From positions 119,079 through 183,078 of the forward strand of contig SFFW01000006.1 of NCBI GenBank assembly GCA_004556755.1: DNA of 64,000 nt. Reading direction: 5' to 3'. A program made the translations under genes and the position numbers. This document shows positions 9,142-18,242 of the stretch, in pieces. This DNA comes from Clostridiales bacterium. Lineage in GTDB: Bacteria > Bacillota > Clostridia > Oscillospirales > Oscillospiraceae. Under the pieces are notes generated by a model that made no database searches, was not told the DNA's origin, and worked only from the letters and a program-made list of their open reading frames with translations. Each line of letters starts with the position of its first letter. Position 1 is the stretch's first letter.

Positions 9142-10404
9142 TCAGTTCTTTTCGACCTGCTTACGGTAAAATTCCTTAAACTTTTCAAGATCGCCCTGCG
9201 GGAGCGGCTGCTTTTCCTCCGCATCGAAGGCGTCCTTCATCCACGGATTGTACTCCACCTTCGCCTCCGTCTGCGATTCAAGCATCGAGACGATGAGCGA
9301 GTTGGACACAAGGAAGCCCGACGGAGTGAGCCTCCAGCGGTCGCCGAGCTTTTCCGCCCAGCCCTTTTTCGCAAACTCCTCGAATTTGCGCTCCATGGGC
9401 GACCAGTCGCTGAGATAAATATTATGGTATTCCTTCTCGGATATGCCCCTTGAGGTGCGCATACCGAGCATAATGTATTCCGCCGCCTTCTGCACGGGCA
9501 GGCAGATCTCGTACTCGTCGATTATCTGCTTGTCTCCCATCACGGCGGCAATATAACGGTCAAGATCCCGCACATAGCTGTAACGCACGCCGTCGACATA
9601 CGAATGCGCACCGGGACCGAAGCCCATGTAATCGCCCATGGTCCAGTATTTGAGGTTGTGCTTCGACTCGTAGCCCGGCACCGCAAAGTTCGATATCTCG
9701 TACTGCTCAAGCCCGTAATGCTCAAGCGTCTCGACGGCGTAGAGGTACATATCCGCCTGCTCGTCGTCGTCGGGAATGAGGGGGGAGCCTACATAGCGGT
9801 ACATGGGAGTACCCTCCTCAAGCTTCAGTGCGTAGCAGGAAAGATGCTCCGGGTGCAGCTCCAAGGCCTTCGACAGCGTGTCCGCCCAGTCGCCCTTCGT
9901 CTGACTCGGAAGACCGTAGATGAGGTCAAGGCTCACGTTCTCAAAGCCCGCACGCCTTGCGTTTTCGACTGCGGTCTGCGCCTGACGGAAGTTGTGCCGC
10001 CGACCGATGATCTTTAAAAGATCACCGTTTGCCGACTGCACGCCGACGGACAGACGGTTGACGCCCGCCTTGCGCAGGAGCTTTAGGTCGTCGTACTTTA
10101 CGCTGTCGGGGTTTACCTCGACGGTGATCTCAGAATCGAGACGCAGATTTCCCTGAAGCTTCAGCTCGTCGAGTATCTCGACTATGCGCTTTGCGCCGTA
10201 GTAGCTGGGGGTGCCGCCGCCGAAGTACACGGTGTCCACCTCAAAGCTCTTCGCCGCCTCCGCAGACTCGGATATGTGCGACAGCAGCGCCGACTGATAG
10301 TCCGGCATCTTGCGGTCACGGCCGGGGAGCGAGTAAAAATCGCAGTAGGCGCACTTGCTGGCGCAGAAGGGTATGTGGATGTATATTCCCAAGCGTTTGC
10401 CCAT
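9142..10404 (-). CDS. hemW: Radical SAM heme chaperone HemW
   Basis: This 420-residue radical SAM protein has the cluster motif CASKCAYCDF (C14, C18, C21) and the HemW/HemN-type segments FGGGTPS and VNPDSV. Proteins of this class were long annotated as oxygen-independent coproporphyrinogen oxidase, but HemW lacks the extra N-terminal Cys of HemN and binds heme for insertion into respiratory enzymes. It sits between htpG and vanW on the same strand. A second radical SAM heme-type gene (hemZ) lies at 40313. Confidence 0.88.
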   Translation of the reverse strand: MGKRLGIYIHIPFCASKCAYCDFYSLPGRDRKMPDYQSALLSHISESAEAAKSFEVDTVYFGGGTPSYYGAKRIVEILDELKLQGNLRLDSEITVEVNPDSVKYDDLKLLRKAGVNRLSVGVQSANGDLLKIIGRRHNFRQAQTAVENARRAGFENVSLDLIYGLPSQTKGDWADTLSKALELHPEHLSCYALKLEEGTPMYRYVGSPLIPDDDEQADMYLYAVETLEHYGLEQYEISNFAVPGYESKHNLKYWTMGDYMGFGPGAHSYVDGVRYSYVRDLDRYIAAVMGDKQIIDEYEICLPVQKAAEYIMLGMRTSRGISEKEYHNIYLSDWSPMERKFEEFAKKGWAEKLGDRWRLTPSGFLVSNSLIVSMLESQTEAKVEYNPWMKDAFDAEEKQPLPQGDLEKFKEFYRKQVEKN

Positions 10405-10456
10405 GAAAGACTTCCTTTCACCGACGGGGGGAGATACCCCCGTCGGCTCATGTTCT

Positions 10457-12379
10457 TTAGAAGAGTGAGGTCACCATATCGGAGTAGGCTGCCGGATCCT
10501 CAAGCTCAAGACCCGCAATAAGCTGCGCCTGAGCGTAGAGTATCTTCGAGAGCTTTGCCGCCTTGTCCTTTTCGAGGCTGTCGTATGCCATCTTGACCGC
10601 TCTGAACGCAGGGTGATCGGGGTTAATTTCAAGCACTCTGTTTGCACGGATCTTCCGCATCTCCTCGGAGGGGCTTACACGGAAGTACTTTTCCATCTCC
10701 AGCGTCACGCCGCCGGTTGTGGTCAGGCAGCAGGCGGAGGAGACGAGCTTGCTGGAGAAAACGACCTGCTTTAAGTTCTCGTCGCCGATGCTGTCACGCA
10801 TGAAGTCGAGAAGCTCTTTTTCCTCCTCGCTCTTTTCGGCGGCAGCCTTCTTTTCCTCCTCGGTCTGGAAGCCGAGGTCGTCGGTGACGATGTTTATGAA
10901 GGGCTTGCCGTCTACCATGCGTATCTGCTGAAGCACCATCTCGTCGATGGGTGCGGTGAGGTACATTATCTCATAGCCTCTGGAGCGCACGTCCTCGCAC
11001 TGGGGGAGGCTCATCGCCTGCTTGAGCGTATCGCCTGCGCAGTAGTATATCGCCTTCTGACTTTCGGGCATATTGTCGACGTACTCCTTGAGCGTTACCT
11101 GCTTGTCCTCTCCGGTGTAGTATATGAGCAGGTCCTTGAGGAAGTCGGTGTAGCGGCCGTACTCGTCGCAGACGCCGCACTTTATGTGGATGCCGAAGTT
11201 GTTCCAGAAGGTCTCGTACTTGGGACGGTCCTCACGCAGCATCTTCTCAAGCTCGCCCTTTATCTTCTTTTCAAGGTTCTGACCGATTATCTTGAGCTGC
11301 CTGTTGTGCTGAAGCACCTCTCTTGAAATGTTCAGGCTGAGGTCGGGGGAGTCTACGACGCCGCGGACGAACTCAAAGTAATCGTGAATGAGCTTGTCGC
11401 AGTTTTCCATGATGAGAACGCCGTTGCAGTAGAGCTTGACGCCCTTTTTCGCAGCGCCGCTTGCGGCGTTGTCGATGTCCTTGCCGGGGATGAACAGCAT
11501 CGCCTTATAGGACACGCTGCCCTCGGCGTTGACACGAAGCACGGCGGCGGGGTCGGTCTGATCCCTGTTCGTCTCCTTATACCACTCGGCGCAGTCCTCG
11601 TCGCTGACATCCGCTTTGCTGCGCTGCCAGATGGGGACCATGGAGTTGACGGTTTCGGGAGCGGTCACGGTGACGTTGTGCATGACGGGGTTGCCGTCCT
11701 TGTCAAGCTCCTCAGAAGGCTGCTGCTCGGTGCGGGTGATGTCCATAACGATGGGCCAGCGCACATAGTCGGAGTACTTCTTGACGAGCGCCTTGAGCTT
11801 CCATATCTCAAGATAGGAGCCGTAGATCTCTTCCTCGGTGTCCTCCTTGATGTGCATGATGACATCGGTTCCGGCGGTGTATTTATCGCAGGGGGTGACG
11901 GTGTAGCCGTCGGCTCCCGTGCTTTCCCACTTAACGCCCTCGTCGCTGCCGTACGCCTTGGAGATGACCGTGACCTTGTCGGCGACCATGAACGCCGAGT
12001 AGAAGCCGACGCCGAACTGACCGATGATGGAGATGTCCTCGCTCTCGGCCTTGTCGGAATCCATGTCGTCCTTAAACTTGAAGGAGCCGCTCTTTGCGAT
12101 GACGCCGAGGTTCTTCTCCGCCTCCTCCATGGTCATGCCGATGCCGTTATCGGAGACCGTGATGGTGCGGGCGTCCTTATCGACGGTGATGCGGATGCGG
12201 TAGTCGCTGCGCTCAAGACCCACCTTGTCGTCGGTGAGGGACAGGTAGCAGAGCTTGTCTATCGCATCGGATGCGTTGGAGATGATCTCACGCAGGAATA
12301 TCTCCTTGTTTGTGTAGATGGAGTTGATCATAAGGTCGAGGAGTCTTTTGCTCTCCGCCTTAAACTGTTTTTTACCCAT
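10457..12379 (-). CDS. htpG: Hsp90-family chaperone HtpG
   Basis: This 640-residue protein matches bacterial Hsp90 length. The GHKL ATPase domain is at the N-terminus (NASDAIDKL, DNGIGMT, GQFGVGFYSAFMV), followed by the middle domain (LNISREVLQ) and the C-terminal dimerisation domain. It is an ATP-driven cytosolic folding chaperone. CGGAGG lies at good spacing before the ATG. A sigma-A-like promoter sits upstream and no CIRCE palindrome was seen, so it is probably not HrcA-controlled. A GC-rich hairpin without a T-tract (10421-10446) separates it from hemW, so readthrough into hemW is possible. Confidence 0.96.
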   Translation of the reverse strand: MGKKQFKAESKRLLDLMINSIYTNKEIFLREIISNASDAIDKLCYLSLTDDKVGLERSDYRIRITVDKDARTITVSDNGIGMTMEEAEKNLGVIAKSGSFKFKDDMDSDKAESEDISIIGQFGVGFYSAFMVADKVTVISKAYGSDEGVKWESTGADGYTVTPCDKYTAGTDVIMHIKEDTEEEIYGSYLEIWKLKALVKKYSDYVRWPIVMDITRTEQQPSEELDKDGNPVMHNVTVTAPETVNSMVPIWQRSKADVSDEDCAEWYKETNRDQTDPAAVLRVNAEGSVSYKAMLFIPGKDIDNAASGAAKKGVKLYCNGVLIMENCDKLIHDYFEFVRGVVDSPDLSLNISREVLQHNRQLKIIGQNLEKKIKGELEKMLREDRPKYETFWNNFGIHIKCGVCDEYGRYTDFLKDLLIYYTGEDKQVTLKEYVDNMPESQKAIYYCAGDTLKQAMSLPQCEDVRSRGYEIMYLTAPIDEMVLQQIRMVDGKPFINIVTDDLGFQTEEEKKAAAEKSEEEKELLDFMRDSIGDENLKQVVFSSKLVSSACCLTTTGGVTLEMEKYFRVSPSEEMRKIRANRVLEINPDHPAFRAVKMAYDSLEKDKAAKLSKILYAQAQLIAGLELEDPAAYSDMVTSLF

Positions 12380-12415
12380 ATTTTAAATACCTCCGTATGT
12401 TTTTCTTAAAAATAT

Positions 12416-12443
12416 ATTATAACACATATTTGCTTTTTTTCAA
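12416..12443 (-). promoter_or_regulatory. Predicted sigma-A promoter of htpG
   Basis: On the minus strand, TTGAAA (12438-12443) and TATAAT (12416-12421) are separated by 16 nt, in AT-rich sequence about 40 nt before the htpG start. Confidence 0.6.
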
Positions 12444-12460
12444 CTTATATATTAAATATT

Positions 12461-12488
12461 GAAAAACCCTCCGACCTCGGTCGGAGGG
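12461..12488 (-). terminator. Intrinsic terminator after nitroreductase gene
   Basis: A 9-bp stem CCCTCCGAC/GTCGGAGGG with a 4-nt loop, followed on the minus strand by TTTTTC. It lies 14 nt after the nitroreductase stop. Confidence 0.85.
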
Positions 12489-12501
12489 CGAGAAGCGGCA
12501 G

Positions 12502-13029
12502 TCAGACCGTCAGCGTATAGTTTTCCTTGCGGGGAGCGGGAGCGGGGGTTTCGCAGTCCGCATAGCCGAGCGCCATCGAAGCGACGCCCCGCAGGTTCTC
12601 GGAAAGCCCCCACTTTCTGAGCAGCGCCTTGCCTTCGGGGAACTCGAACATCTGCTTGCAGCGGTTTATCCAGCATGAGCCGAGACCCACGGCGTAGGCG
12701 GCGTTGAGCATATTCGTGCAGACGGCGGCACAGTCGAGTATGCCGATCTCCTCGGTAGCGGCATCCTCCGTTGCGAGAACGAGCAGCACCGTGGGCGCAC
12801 CGTAGTAGGGGTCGATGCCGTCCTTTCCCATGACACGGGCGTTGAGAGCGGAAACAGCGGCTCTGTCCCCCGGGTCTCTGACGGCAATGATGACGGGCGA
12901 CTGCCTGCCCATCGCCGTGGGAGCGTAGGTCCCCGCCTTCATGACCTCGGAGAGAAGGCCTGCGTCCACCTGCTCCGGACGGTATTTTCTTATCGAGCGT
13001 CTGCCGCAAAGCATTTCGAGTGCATCCAT
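12502..13029 (-). CDS. Nitroreductase-family FMN oxidoreductase
   Basis: This 175-residue protein fits small single-domain nitroreductases. The N-terminal FMN phosphate-binding motif CGRRSIRKY is present, as is the mid-protein YGAPTVLLV segment and the GLGSCWINR motif typical of the family. Such NAD(P)H:FMN enzymes form homodimers and reduce nitroaromatics, quinones or other acceptors; the substrate is not predictable. The start at 13029 is chosen over an upstream in-frame ATG because GGAGGT precedes it. It is divergent from the SLH nuclease gene. Confidence 0.88.
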   Translation of the reverse strand: MDALEMLCGRRSIRKYRPEQVDAGLLSEVMKAGTYAPTAMGRQSPVIIAVRDPGDRAAVSALNARVMGKDGIDPYYGAPTVLLVLATEDAATEEIGILDCAAVCTNMLNAAYAVGLGSCWINRCKQMFEFPEGKALLRKWGLSENLRGVASMALGYADCETPAPAPRKENYTLTV

Positions 13030-13060
13030 GATATTACCTCCACAGAAAATTATTGTCACA

Positions 13061-13089
13061 ATATTATCACAGGTCAAAGGAATTTTCAA
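13061..13089 (-). promoter_or_regulatory. Predicted promoter of nitroreductase gene
   Basis: On the minus strand, TTGAAA (13084-13089), a 17-nt spacer and TAATAT (13061-13066) lie about 30 nt before the start. A second, overlapping candidate (TTGACC, 17 nt, AATAAT) is also present. Confidence 0.5.
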
Positions 13090-13161
13090 TAAAATGCTGT
13101 TCATTTGCCGAAGCCCGTGTTACAATGGAGACACTCAAAAATATAAACGGAGAAGAAAGCC

Positions 13162-15645
13162 ATGCAGAATGTACTCAAAAGATCACTTGCCGGACTGCTC
13201 TGCCTGTGCCTCGTCCTGTCCCTTCTGTGGGGTCTCGGCGGCACGGCGTTTGCCGCAAGCAGAAACACCGGCACACGTCACGAGGTCTGCACCTCTCTCA
13301 GCGAGCAGGCGCAGAGCTACTACAGCGGAAAGTATGATTGGGACAGCCTGAGCCGGCTTGACGGCGTTGCGACGGATTCGTCGCTCGAAGCCATGGACGG
13401 TGAGCTGTACAATGCGCTGAGCGACCTCATGTCCGACACCATGACAAATAAGGTCAGCTACAACAGCCTCACGAGCTATTGGACGGACACCGACGCCTCC
13501 GCAAACGGCGGTCAGATCCTTTGCTACTCGGACGCCGAGAGCAATTCGAGCGTCAGCCGTGAGCACGTTTGGCCCAAGAGCCGTGCAAGCTTCTATCAGA
13601 AAAACGGCGGCAGCGACCTGCACCACCTGCGTCCGGAGAACAGCAGCGTCAACTCCACCCGCTCCAACTACACGATGGGCGACGTCGTGGGCGTGTTTGA
13701 CAGCTACAGCACCTATCAGTACAACGGAAACAACGTGCTGTACTATCTCCCCGGTGCCGACCTCGTCGAGGTCAACGACAACATCAAGGGCGACGTTGCA
13801 CGCATCCTTCTGTATGTCTATGTCCGCTGGGAGCAGCCCAACCTCTGCGAGAACGTGGATTCCTCAAAGCTTCCCGCATTTGACTCGGACGACAGCAAGA
13901 ATAACGGTCTTGCCGTTATCGAGGACCTCGACACCCTGCTTCAGTGGTGCGCAGAGGACCCCGTCGACACTTGGGAAATGAGCCGCAACGACTGCATCGA
14001 AAGCATTCAGGGCAACCGCAACGTGTTCATCGACTACCCCGAATACGCATGGCTCATCTTCGGCAGAGAGGTCCCCGCAGGCCTCGTTACCCCCTCCGGC
14101 GAGGGCAAGGATATGGAAAAGTATGAGATCACCGCCGTCTCCGCAGACCCGACGATGGGCAGCGTGAGCGTAAAGGGCAGCAAGGTGATCGCAGTTCCCG
14201 CCTACGGCTATGTCGTCTCCCGTGCGGAGCTCACCCCCGCCGGCGCCGCAAAGCTCGACCGTGACGGAAACGTGTTCACGCTCAGCGAGATAAAGAGCAA
14301 CTGCACCGTGAAGGTGTACTTTGAAAAGGCGGCAGCCGTGACGGTGAGCTTTGCGTCGCTCGACGAAATTGCACCCATAAGCACCGTTCAGGGCGGCAGC
14401 GTGACTCTGCCCTCCTGCATGACGGGCGCCGAGGGCTACACCTTCGTCGGCTGGACCCCCACCGAGATAAAGGACGAGACCGCTACCGCTCCCACCGTTT
14501 ACAAGGCGGGCAGCAACTACACCGCCTTTGAGGATACGACGCTCTATGCGCTCTTCTCAAAGACCGAGAAGGGCAGCACTCCCGGCGGCAGCGCTGCGCT
14601 GGTGACAGAGGAGCAGCAGGATTGGAGCGGCACCTACGTCATAGGTCTGCCCACTCCGAAGCGTGACGTTATGATGTCCGACACGGCAGGCTCCACCGGA
14701 GCATACCTCCAGTATAACGATGCGACCATCGCAGACAGCTGCATAACGAACGCCGCAAAGAGCAACTACTTCACCCTCGTTAAGGTCGGCAGCTACTACG
14801 CCGTCCGCTCCGACAACGGCAGCTACCTGCGCTGCGACGGCGTTAAGAAAATAAGCCTCGACAACAGCGTGAGCAGCGTTTCGGAGAGCGACACCGCCTT
14901 CTTGTGGAACGTGAGCCTCGGGCGCTTTGAGCATTCAAATGCCGCAAACGGCGTCCTGCGCTACAACGCAAGCTCTCCGAGATTCACGACCTATCTCGAT
15001 TCCGGCAATCAGATGGACGTAAAGCTCTATAAGCTCGGCAGCGCCTCGGTCACCTACTACAAGACCTTCGGCGACGTAACGCCGCCTCCCGCACCTCCGG
15101 CTCCCGTGAATCCCTTCACCGACGTGAGCGGGGATGCGGTGTACTATGATGCGGTCATGTGGGCGTATTACCACGAGCCTGAGCAGATAACCACCGGCTA
15201 CACCGAAACGGAATTCCGTCCCGACGCTCCCTGCACGAGGGGTCAGGTCGTGACCTTCCTGTGGCGTGCCGCAGGCTGCCCCGAGGTAAAGGGCGACTGC
15301 CCGTTTACAGACGTTGCCGAGAACAGCCCCTACCGCACCGCAATAACGTGGGCAGCACAGGAGGGCATAGCTCAGGGCTTTGATGCAGATCATTTCCGCC
15401 CGGGTGACCCCGTGTCGAGAGCACAGTTCGTGACCTTCCTGTGGCGCTATGAGGGCAAGCCCGCAGCAAATGCAGAGAACGTGTTCACCGATGTTGCCGA
15501 CACGAGCGTATACTTCCCCGCAATAATGTGGGCGTATGAAAGCGGCGTCACCGTCGGCTACGGAAACAACGATTTCCGCCCCGATATGACCTGCACCCGC
15601 TGGCACGTCGTGCTGTTCATGCAGCGCTGCCTCGATAAAGACTGA
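13162..15645 (+). CDS. Secreted endonuclease I-like protein with three SLH repeats
   Basis: This 827-residue exported protein starts with a signal peptide (about residues 1-34, cleavage near AFAAS). An endonuclease I domain follows (about 40-300), with the beta-beta-alpha-metal signature EHVWPKS at about 133-139, DLHHLRP at about 153-159 and NSTRSNYTMGD. These enzymes cut DNA or RNA non-specifically with Mg2+. Then come an InlB/Flg_new-like beta repeat (about 390-470, ending TLYALFSK), an uncharacterised beta-rich region (about 480-635), a Pro-rich linker and three SLH repeats (about 650-825) that should anchor it to a secondary cell-wall polymer. GGAGAAG precedes the ATG. It may scavenge nucleic acid at the cell surface. 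Confidence 0.9.
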   Translation: MQNVLKRSLAGLLCLCLVLSLLWGLGGTAFAASRNTGTRHEVCTSLSEQAQSYYSGKYDWDSLSRLDGVATDSSLEAMDGELYNALSDLMSDTMTNKVSYNSLTSYWTDTDASANGGQILCYSDAESNSSVSREHVWPKSRASFYQKNGGSDLHHLRPENSSVNSTRSNYTMGDVVGVFDSYSTYQYNGNNVLYYLPGADLVEVNDNIKGDVARILLYVYVRWEQPNLCENVDSSKLPAFDSDDSKNNGLAVIEDLDTLLQWCAEDPVDTWEMSRNDCIESIQGNRNVFIDYPEYAWLIFGREVPAGLVTPSGEGKDMEKYEITAVSADPTMGSVSVKGSKVIAVPAYGYVVSRAELTPAGAAKLDRDGNVFTLSEIKSNCTVKVYFEKAAAVTVSFASLDEIAPISTVQGGSVTLPSCMTGAEGYTFVGWTPTEIKDETATAPTVYKAGSNYTAFEDTTLYALFSKTEKGSTPGGSAALVTEEQQDWSGTYVIGLPTPKRDVMMSDTAGSTGAYLQYNDATIADSCITNAAKSNYFTLVKVGSYYAVRSDNGSYLRCDGVKKISLDNSVSSVSESDTAFLWNVSLGRFEHSNAANGVLRYNASSPRFTTYLDSGNQMDVKLYKLGSASVTYYKTFGDVTPPPAPPAPVNPFTDVSGDAVYYDAVMWAYYHEPEQITTGYTETEFRPDAPCTRGQVVTFLWRAAGCPEVKGDCPFTDVAENSPYRTAITWAAQEGIAQGFDADHFRPGDPVSRAQFVTFLWRYEGKPAANAENVFTDVADTSVYFPAIMWAYESGVTVGYGNNDFRPDMTCTRWHVVLFMQRCLDKD

Positions 15646-15656
15646 GATAAGCTCCG

Positions 15657-15690
15657 AAGGGAGACGGCGACCCCCGTCTCCCTTTATCTG
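15657..15690 (+). terminator. Likely intrinsic terminator after SLH nuclease
   Basis: An 11-bp stem AAGGGAGACGG/CCGTCTCCCTT with a 6-nt loop, followed by an imperfect T-rich tail. It starts 11 nt after the stop codon. Confidence 0.7.
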
Positions 15691-15701
15691 TTTAAAAACT
15701 C

Positions 15702-15730
15702 TTGACAAACCGCCGAAAAGGTAACATAAT
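15702..15730 (+). promoter_or_regulatory. Predicted distal promoter of the enoate reductase gene
   Basis: A consensus TTGACA (15702-15707), 17-nt spacer and CATAAT (15725-15730). It lies about 210 nt before the reductase start, just after the terminator of the preceding gene. Confidence 0.6.
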
Positions 15731-15827
15731 GGTAACACTACGCCCTTTTCGCCGTTTTCCGCCGCACGGAGATCGGAAAAACAGGATTAAAATCGGTAAT
15801 ATTTTTAACACTTGCCAAAGTTTGTTG

Positions 15828-15856
15828 TTGAATTTGTGTACAAACTGTGTTAAAAT
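15828..15856 (+). promoter_or_regulatory. Predicted proximal promoter of the enoate reductase gene
   Basis: TTGAAT (15828-15833), 17-nt spacer and TAAAAT (15851-15856). An imperfect inverted repeat with GTTTGT and ACAAAC arms surrounds the -35 and spacer region and could be an operator. About 80 nt of leader precede the ATG at 15938. Confidence 0.6.
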
Positions 15857-15937
15857 CCTAATGATAGGGTTGCAGTAAACTGCTACAGTAAACTAACGGA
15901 TCGTCACCGTTAATAATAAGAAGAAAGGAAACATACT

Positions 15938-18001
15938 ATGAACGAAAAGTATAATGCCCTGTTTACTCCCTTCAAGATTGGTAATGTGGAAATCAAAAAC
16001 CGCATAGTCCAGTGTTCGATGGGCGGTACCTCTCTGTTTGGCTGGCTCGAGCCCTGCCACTTCGACAAGGAAGCCGCACACTTCCTGCTCCAGAGAGCAC
16101 AGAAAGGTGTTGGCCTGGTGCTTCCCGGTATGCAGTGCGTTCGCGACACCATGGGCCGTCGTTGGCTCTATCAGAACAAGAAGATGTTCAAAGAGCTCAA
16201 GCCCTACATGGAAGAGTTCCACAAGACCGGCGCAAAGCTGTTCATCCAGCTGGCAGCAGGCTTCGGCCGCTCCATGGCAGTTACCCCCTGGATGGTCGCT
16301 CTGGGCAAGAACCCCATCCTGAACAAGATCGCTTCCCCCATCGTTGACGTACAGTACTCCTGTGCTTCCGCTTCCGAGACTCCTAACCGCTGGGCTGAGG
16401 ATATGCCTTCCCGTCCCCTGACCGTTAAGGAGATCCGCGAGATGGTAGACGCTTTCGGTAAGACCGCAAAGATGCTGCGTGACGCAGGCGTTGACGGCGT
16501 TGAGATCCACGCCGTTCACGAAGGCTACCTCCTCGACCAGTTCACCATGGAAAACTGGAACCATCGTACCGACGAGTACGGCGGCAGCTTCGAGAACCGT
16601 TTCCGCTTCCCCGTTGAGATCGTACAGTGCATCAAGAAGTACGCCGGCGAAGACTTCCCCGTATCCCTCCGTTACTCCGTCAAGTCCTACACCAAGACTT
16701 GGGGCAAGGGCGCAGTTCCCGGAGAAGAGTTCGTAGAGTGGGGTCGTGACTACGAAGAGTCCAAGAAGGCAATCAAGTACCTCGGCGACATGGGCTATGA
16801 CTTCTTCAACTGCGACAACGGTACTTACGACGCATGGTACTGGGCACATCCGCCTCAGTACATGCCCGACAACTGCAACCTCGCAGACGTCGAAATGATC
16901 AGAAATTACACCGACAAGCCCGTGGCTTGCGCAGGCCGTATGCTCCCCGAGACCGCTGCCGAAGAGATCGCAGCCGGCCGTCTCGACGCTATCGCAATCG
17001 CTCGTCAGAACCTCGTTGACCCCGACTGGATCCTCAAGATTCAGGAAGGCAGGGAAGACGAGATCAAGCCCTGCATCCGCTGCCACAACGGCTGCTTCAA
17101 CTTTGCAAAGTACAAGGGCACCGCAAACATCCAGGGTCTGGAAGACTCCCTGCACCTTGGCCGCTGCGCCCTTACTCCTCCCACCATGCAGCACAACCGC
17201 TACAAGATCGTTCCCACCAACAAGCCCAAGAAGGTCGCCATCATCGGCGCCGGCATCGGCGGCTGCGAGGCAGCTCTCGTCCTCAAGCAGCGCGGTCACA
17301 ACCCCGTTGTCTTCGAGAAGGCTGACCGTATCGGCGGTCTGTTCCTCACCGCTTCCGCAATGAGCTTCAAGGAGAACGATAAGCAGCTCATCGCCTGGTA
17401 CGAGAACGAAGTTAAGAAGCAGGGCATCGACATCCGCTTCAACACCGAGATCAACGACCTGGGCGTTATCGCACGTCAGTTTGACGAGATCATCGTCGCA
17501 ACCGGCGCAACTCCCAGAAAGATGGCAATTCCCGGCTTCGAGAAGTGCCTGAACTTCACCCAGCTCCTCCGCGAGAAGTACCCCGTTGGCGACAAAGTCG
17601 TGTTCTTCGGCGGCGGTCAGTCCGCTTGTGAGGCTGCATACGAGATGGTTCTCCAGGGCAAGCACCCCATCATCGTAGAGTATGCAAAGGACCTCGTTCC
17701 CGCACAGAACGTCTGCCTGTCCAACGCTTCCTTCCTGCGTGATGTTCTCGAGTACCACAAGGTTCCCACCTACCTCGAGCACACCATCAAGGAGATCAAG
17801 GACAAGACCGTCGTTGTTGCTTCCAAGGACGGCAAGAACGTCATCGAGCTCGAATACGATAACATCGTAAACGGCATCGGCTTCGTTCCCCAGCCTGTCG
17901 GCGGCAAGGGCAAGAACATTCACCGTGTCGGTGACTGTGTTGCGATCGGCAACCTGCGTACCGCTATCTGGCGTGCATGGGATGTCTGCATGAAGATCTG
18001 A
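15938..18001 (+). CDS. NADH:flavin oxidoreductase, Old Yellow Enzyme/BaiCD-type enoate reductase
   Basis: This 687-residue flavoenzyme has three parts: an N-terminal FMN TIM barrel (about residues 1-370, beginning LFTPFKIGNVEIKNRIV), a 4Fe-4S site (CIRCHNGC at about 379-386 plus a downstream Cys), and a C-terminal FAD/NAD(P)H domain (VAIIGAGIGGCEAA at about 432). This is the 2,4-dienoyl-CoA reductase/2-enoate reductase/BaiCD layout, enzymes that reduce activated C=C bonds with NADH. A bile acid, cinnamate-like or fatty enoate substrate is equally possible; no bai or fatty-acid genes are nearby. It is monocistronic, with two promoters and its own terminator, and its codon choice (CTC, ATC, CGT, GTT) suggests very high expression. 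Confidence 0.9.
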   Translation: MNEKYNALFTPFKIGNVEIKNRIVQCSMGGTSLFGWLEPCHFDKEAAHFLLQRAQKGVGLVLPGMQCVRDTMGRRWLYQNKKMFKELKPYMEEFHKTGAKLFIQLAAGFGRSMAVTPWMVALGKNPILNKIASPIVDVQYSCASASETPNRWAEDMPSRPLTVKEIREMVDAFGKTAKMLRDAGVDGVEIHAVHEGYLLDQFTMENWNHRTDEYGGSFENRFRFPVEIVQCIKKYAGEDFPVSLRYSVKSYTKTWGKGAVPGEEFVEWGRDYEESKKAIKYLGDMGYDFFNCDNGTYDAWYWAHPPQYMPDNCNLADVEMIRNYTDKPVACAGRMLPETAAEEIAAGRLDAIAIARQNLVDPDWILKIQEGREDEIKPCIRCHNGCFNFAKYKGTANIQGLEDSLHLGRCALTPPTMQHNRYKIVPTNKPKKVAIIGAGIGGCEAALVLKQRGHNPVVFEKADRIGGLFLTASAMSFKENDKQLIAWYENEVKKQGIDIRFNTEINDLGVIARQFDEIIVATGATPRKMAIPGFEKCLNFTQLLREKYPVGDKVVFFGGGQSACEAAYEMVLQGKHPIIVEYAKDLVPAQNVCLSNASFLRDVLEYHKVPTYLEHTIKEIKDKTVVVASKDGKNVIELEYDNIVNGIGFVPQPVGGKGKNIHRVGDCVAIGNLRTAIWRAWDVCMKI

Positions 18002-18034
18002 TCTTCTGCTGCACACCGTAACAGAATAAACTTG

Positions 18035-18067
18035 ACGGTGCAGGTCATTTGACCTGCACCGTTTTTT
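18035..18067 (+). terminator. Intrinsic terminator of the enoate reductase gene
   Basis: A perfect 12-bp stem ACGGTGCAGGTC/GACCTGCACCGT with an ATTT loop and a T6 tail, 34 nt after the stop codon. Confidence 0.93.
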
Positions 18068-18242
18068 GCGCCGAAAAGTCCGAGAGATCGGGCTTTTTTA
18101 ATTTTTAAAAGTGAACAAACTGTAAACATAAATTAAAATTCCGTTTTTCTGCAAGATTATACAAAAGCCTCCGTCTTTATTGGTGAGCGCACAATTGGGG
18201 GATTGGCGCACAGTGCCGAATAAATGAAAGCGGAGGATTATT

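Noticed and set aside
10421..10446. GC-rich hairpin between htpG and hemW as a terminator
   Set aside because: The stem is strong but no T-tract follows on the minus strand, so termination is unlikely.
12380..12460. CIRCE heat-shock operator before htpG
   Set aside because: No TTAGCACTC-type inverted repeat was found.
15893..18016. 707-codon open frame on the minus strand
   Set aside because: It lies entirely opposite the enoate reductase, whose domains are unmistakable; the frame stays open because of the biased codons of the real gene.
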